The notes beneath the pieces are model-generated. The model made no database searches. It was not told where the DNA came from and saw nothing but the letters and a program-made list of their open reading frames with translations. The translations under genes were made by a program, and so were the position numbers. 64,000 nucleotides of DNA from Steromphala cineraria (Eukaryota > Mollusca > Gastropoda > Trochida > Trochidae): NCBI GenBank assembly GCA_916613615.1, contig OU744720.1:6923749-6987748 (forward strand). The letters are read 5' to 3'. Below, one piece after another: positions 60,600 through 64,000 of this stretch (position 1 is the first letter of the stretch; every line of letters begins with the position of its first letter).

Positions 60600-62416
60600 T
60601 TCCACCCTAAACGTTCCAATGTCACCGCTTTGGCGGGAAATGATGTGAAAATAATTTATGGTTCGAGATGGAAATATGACTTGGAGAAGCAGGCCTTCTG
60701 TTGTGGTATTAGGCGTATTTCTGTACATTGGAGCGAGTCGTGACACCAGCTGCATTAATCAGCATTAGCTAATGTCGTGTATTAAGCATATTAAGTCGTC
60801 CATTTGTATAAGAGCAGCACGCACAATTCTCTCGCCGGACCAATTAGGCATGGCTTGCTGACTATTGTATATTTGTGCATGCATTTAAGATAGTATCACC
60901 TAGCAGTAAGTTGATGTATAGAGTGAGCGTGTGGCACAGGAACACAACACGGGGTATACCATATCACCTCAACGGGTTACCCTGGCTCCTGTTCAGGTGC
61001 TCGCCAATATTAATGAACTGCGGTGCGTGACTCTATCAGGAAATGGCATAATGAACAAATAAGGAAATATACTCCCATAGTCCGCTCTAGTTCGCTACTA
61101 GCAGTCTAGGGAAGCTACATATGAACAATCAAATGTACTAACGCTTGATTGTAAGTTTGTTCATGCTAAGACCCCGACTATGCACAAAATAATAGCTTTC
61201 TATCAATAAAATTTTATTTTTTTAAAACCTTTACTAAACCAATAAAGAGATACGAACTGGACAAAATAAGTATGGATATAGGACTTATATTAAAGATAAA
61301 TGCCATTTAGATAGTGAACAAATGTAACAATGTTATAGTTGATATCACACTATCTCGAATAGTACAGATTCTTGTACTTTTTAGGACTTACATTATTTTA
61401 AAAAAAATAACGCATTTTTAGAATAATATGTATTCATTATACTGAAAATGGTTTAAATTTTTTCTGTTTCATGTTTACAAGATAAAATGACGAAGAACAA
61501 CTCCATGAAAATGCAATCTGCTACATAATGATGCAGTTGTTGTTTCTTTCGAAATATTATTTAAAAAAAACCGCACAGGTATTATAACTGAGATATACAA
61601 ATAAAGACATGGTGAAAGGAAATTAGGTCCATCAGAAGAAACAATGCATGACTCCAGAATATCAAGATGTTATACACCACTCAAATACCTTCCAAGACAA
61701 TCAAGTATGTTGATGTAAGGCAAGAGCAACCTAAATAATTAAAGGTTTAAAATATTAATATATGTTCGAAAAAAGCTTAATTTTCATAAGAATCTTAGTT
61801 ACAAAATAGCACGCATAATTGATTATTCAGTACTATTTCCGCACAGCGTCAAGCTACATCACTTTCGAAGGACTAATTGATGTCGCGCAACCACTGTTTA
61901 GTAAGCCGTGACTAAGCCACTTAGAGGGGTATGGAGTTTGTGATGAGCTCCAATATTGCAATTAAGCGGAAATAATTACCAATTGTCCTCGCCCGGTCAC
62001 ATCTCTGTGTTGTTTCATCCACCCCGCGGACATGTGCACGTGTAACTCAGCCTGCACGTGTGGGATGACCAAGGAATCAGTCGACTAACACCGTCACACC
62101 ACAAGAAAACACTCTTCACACGAACTGACTTTGTGTAGAGGAGTTAAAACAGAGGACTGATCCGTGTGGACAAGTGGCTGACAGAATGGTTAGTGAGGAT
62201 CTTGAAAAACATGATTGAAAGTGTAAGGACATGGTCATGATATGAACTTACAGCACATCGATAATGTGACAGAGAATAACTATAAGCTGTTCTTGAGGAA
62301 GATAATTAAAAGTGAAGGACAGGGTATTGGCGAGAGTCCTTATAACAAACCTATGTTGTAACCAATAAATGTTCTCAAGGAATGAGTAACCTTGGATACG
62401 TAATCTGTAGATGTTC
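60600..62416. other. no gene recognised
   Basis: AT-rich sequence without supported genes. A slightly CpG-richer patch at about 61980-62110 shows no clear exon. Confidence 0.4.
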
Positions 62417-62649
62417 TTAAAGGGGGTCTCCAACTTCTAATTTTTAACTTCCAGTGTTTTATTAGCGAGGCCCTCTCCGACCCTCTCGGGGCCTCGCTAA
62501 TAAAACACTGGAAGTTAAAAAAATAAAGGGGGTCTCCAACTCCTAATTTTTAACGTCGAATTTTTATAAGCTATGCCCTCTCCGACCCTCTCGGGCCTCG
62601 CTAATAAAACACTGGAAGTTAAAAATTAGAAGTTGGAGACCCCCTTTAA
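62417..62649. mobile_element. nested fold-back (palindromic) TTAA element
   Basis: Outer ends are TTAAAGGGGGTCTCCAACTT and the inverted AAGTTGGAGACCCCCTTTAA. Inside, AACTTCCAGTGTTTTATTAG followed by CGAGGCCC is mirrored by GGGCCTCGCTAATAAAACAC followed by TGGAAGTT. The mirrored part occurs twice, so one unit has been inserted or duplicated within another. TTAA is present at both ends. There is no coding capacity. Confidence 0.85.
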
Positions 62650-64000
62650 GATGATTGCGGAGAGAGCTAGTTGAAATCTGGAAACATAAATAATTTGGGG
62701 ACAATAACTAGATGTTTCTTGAAGAATATCATTAGGGACAGAAAATCGATGGTATCTTGGAACGCATTGGGGTAACGAATTATAAGTAAAGATGTTCTCG
62801 AAGAACATGATTAGGTACAAATTAATTATGAAAACTGGTATATGCGATATCGTAGGGTTTATCAGGAATATCTCACAATTTCAACCAACGAACACGCCGG
62901 ATTGACTAAAGGGGGAGAAAATTAGAAAGTTTATTACTAAGATCTTACGGATAACTCTTGACAGGATCCTAGGAACTGAAGTCGTCTATCATGTTATTGG
63001 TTAAATAACAACAAACAACATTTCACACTTTTGACGGGCATGTTGTTTGTATTTTCTTAACTATAAACGCCTCCTTCGATGTGAATTTAGAATGTCAAAC
63101 TGTTCTTTGACGAATATAAAATCGCGTGATGCCTTCCAGAAACCTTAGCTCTTGGACGTTTATAAACTTGCTTTCTATCGTCAGCCAAAGTACACAGTTA
63201 TTTTTTAACCGAATGACACACATTAGAAAGATATATCTAGAATGACAATTTCTACATTTTATAATCAATGTCAACCAAAACCAAGATAACCCTGTCGCAA
63301 TCATGAACATGCATCAACTGGAACCGTGTCATCACGTCGGCTCCAAGACACAGAAGAAGCATGGAGCCTCTCATCCGTGACTTATCGGTTCCAGGAGAAA
63401 ATACCTGTTCACTCAACCGTGTCTAGTCGGTTCAAGATCTCTGCTTCAAGACAGATATTCAGCGTAAGACATAGGATTAGTCTTGCATTATTGATGCTTG
63501 CCTGCACAGATAAAGACGAAGAGACATAGACGTTAATCGATTTTACACGAGAAACAGAATAAAGCATCTTAAACTCTCATTGTCTTTTCAATAGCTTAGA
63601 TGATAAATAAAAACTGTGTTTGAACGCTCAAATATATAATAGTTACGCAAGATTTAACACATTCAGAATTTCTGGGAAACTCGAGGATGAAGGTCTGTTG
63701 ACACCAGTACCGTGATAGGAGACATTTTACGAACGTTTCCTTTGGTTATGTATTTTCAAGGAACCTGCTTGCATTCATAATATTCGTTTGACAATGCAAT
63801 AATTCTTAAACTACAACTGAAGCAAGTTTTTTTTTATCAAATTTTGAATTTTAAACGTTCCTATGTATTGTCATTGTAAAAGATCAATTAATTCTAAAAT
63901 AAAACCTTTCAAGATTTGGTACCTCTCAAATGACGCCCCTGGACTAGCTCTCTTATAACCAATGTTTGGTTGAGCACCTCTACAGCTGAAGGTAGTTTGC
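62650..64000. other. no gene recognised
   Basis: Only short unrecognised frames are present, for example 63326-63529. No domain, splice pattern or RNA gene could be supported. Confidence 0.4.

Noticed and set aside
60388..60610. Two glycine/arginine-rich open frames
   Set aside because: They are a composition effect of the G-rich tract and have no splice or domain support.

Overview
The window is eukaryotic, AT-rich, intron-containing DNA. It most likely comes from an invertebrate, probably a mollusc. The basis is an L1/neuroglian-family gene with invertebrate-style cytoplasmic-tail motifs, 5'-truncated LINE ends, tRNA-derived SINE sequence, minisatellite-filled introns and TTAA-ended MITEs. 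The clade call is an inference and no species is claimed.

Only one protein-coding gene can be supported. It lies on the minus strand at about 1.8-14.5 kb. I assembled thirteen coding exons (14406 down to 4940) with GT/AG splice sites and continuous reading phase. They encode 683 residues: a signal peptide, four cysteine-bonded Ig domains, one cysteine-less Ig-like domain, a transmembrane helix, and a tail ending in an ankyrin-binding FIGQY motif and a PDZ-ligand-like C terminus. The tail identifies the L1CAM/neuroglian family. However, a standard L1 protein has six Ig domains followed by fibronectin type III repeats, and neither a further canonical Ig domain nor any FnIII exon is visible here. 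This four-plus-one-Ig, FnIII-free receptor is the most interesting object in the window. A noncoding 5' exon piece (14407-14463) precedes the start codon. The first AATAAA on the minus strand after the stop lies about 3.1 kb downstream, near 1842.

Region by region: 1-1.8 kb is degenerate repeats and unannotated DNA. 1.8-4.9 kb is the probable 3'UTR, with a decayed MITE inside. 4.9-14.5 kb holds the gene, with 30-bp and 28-bp minisatellites and a tRNA-derived SINE in its introns. 14.5-33 kb has no recognisable gene and may be the first intron or upstream regulatory DNA. 33.2-33.6 kb is a truncated LINE end. 34.3-35.1 kb is a locally CpG-richer segment that could hold a promoter or first exon. 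35-64 kb has no recognisable host gene but many repeats: a five-member MITE family, LINE/retroposon tails ending in different microsatellites, a 33-bp minisatellite, a CRE-motif cluster beside a perfect palindrome, a second LINE remnant, a 28-base C run and a nested fold-back element at 62.4 kb.

All calls were made by eye from the sequence. No alignment, profile search or folding was run.
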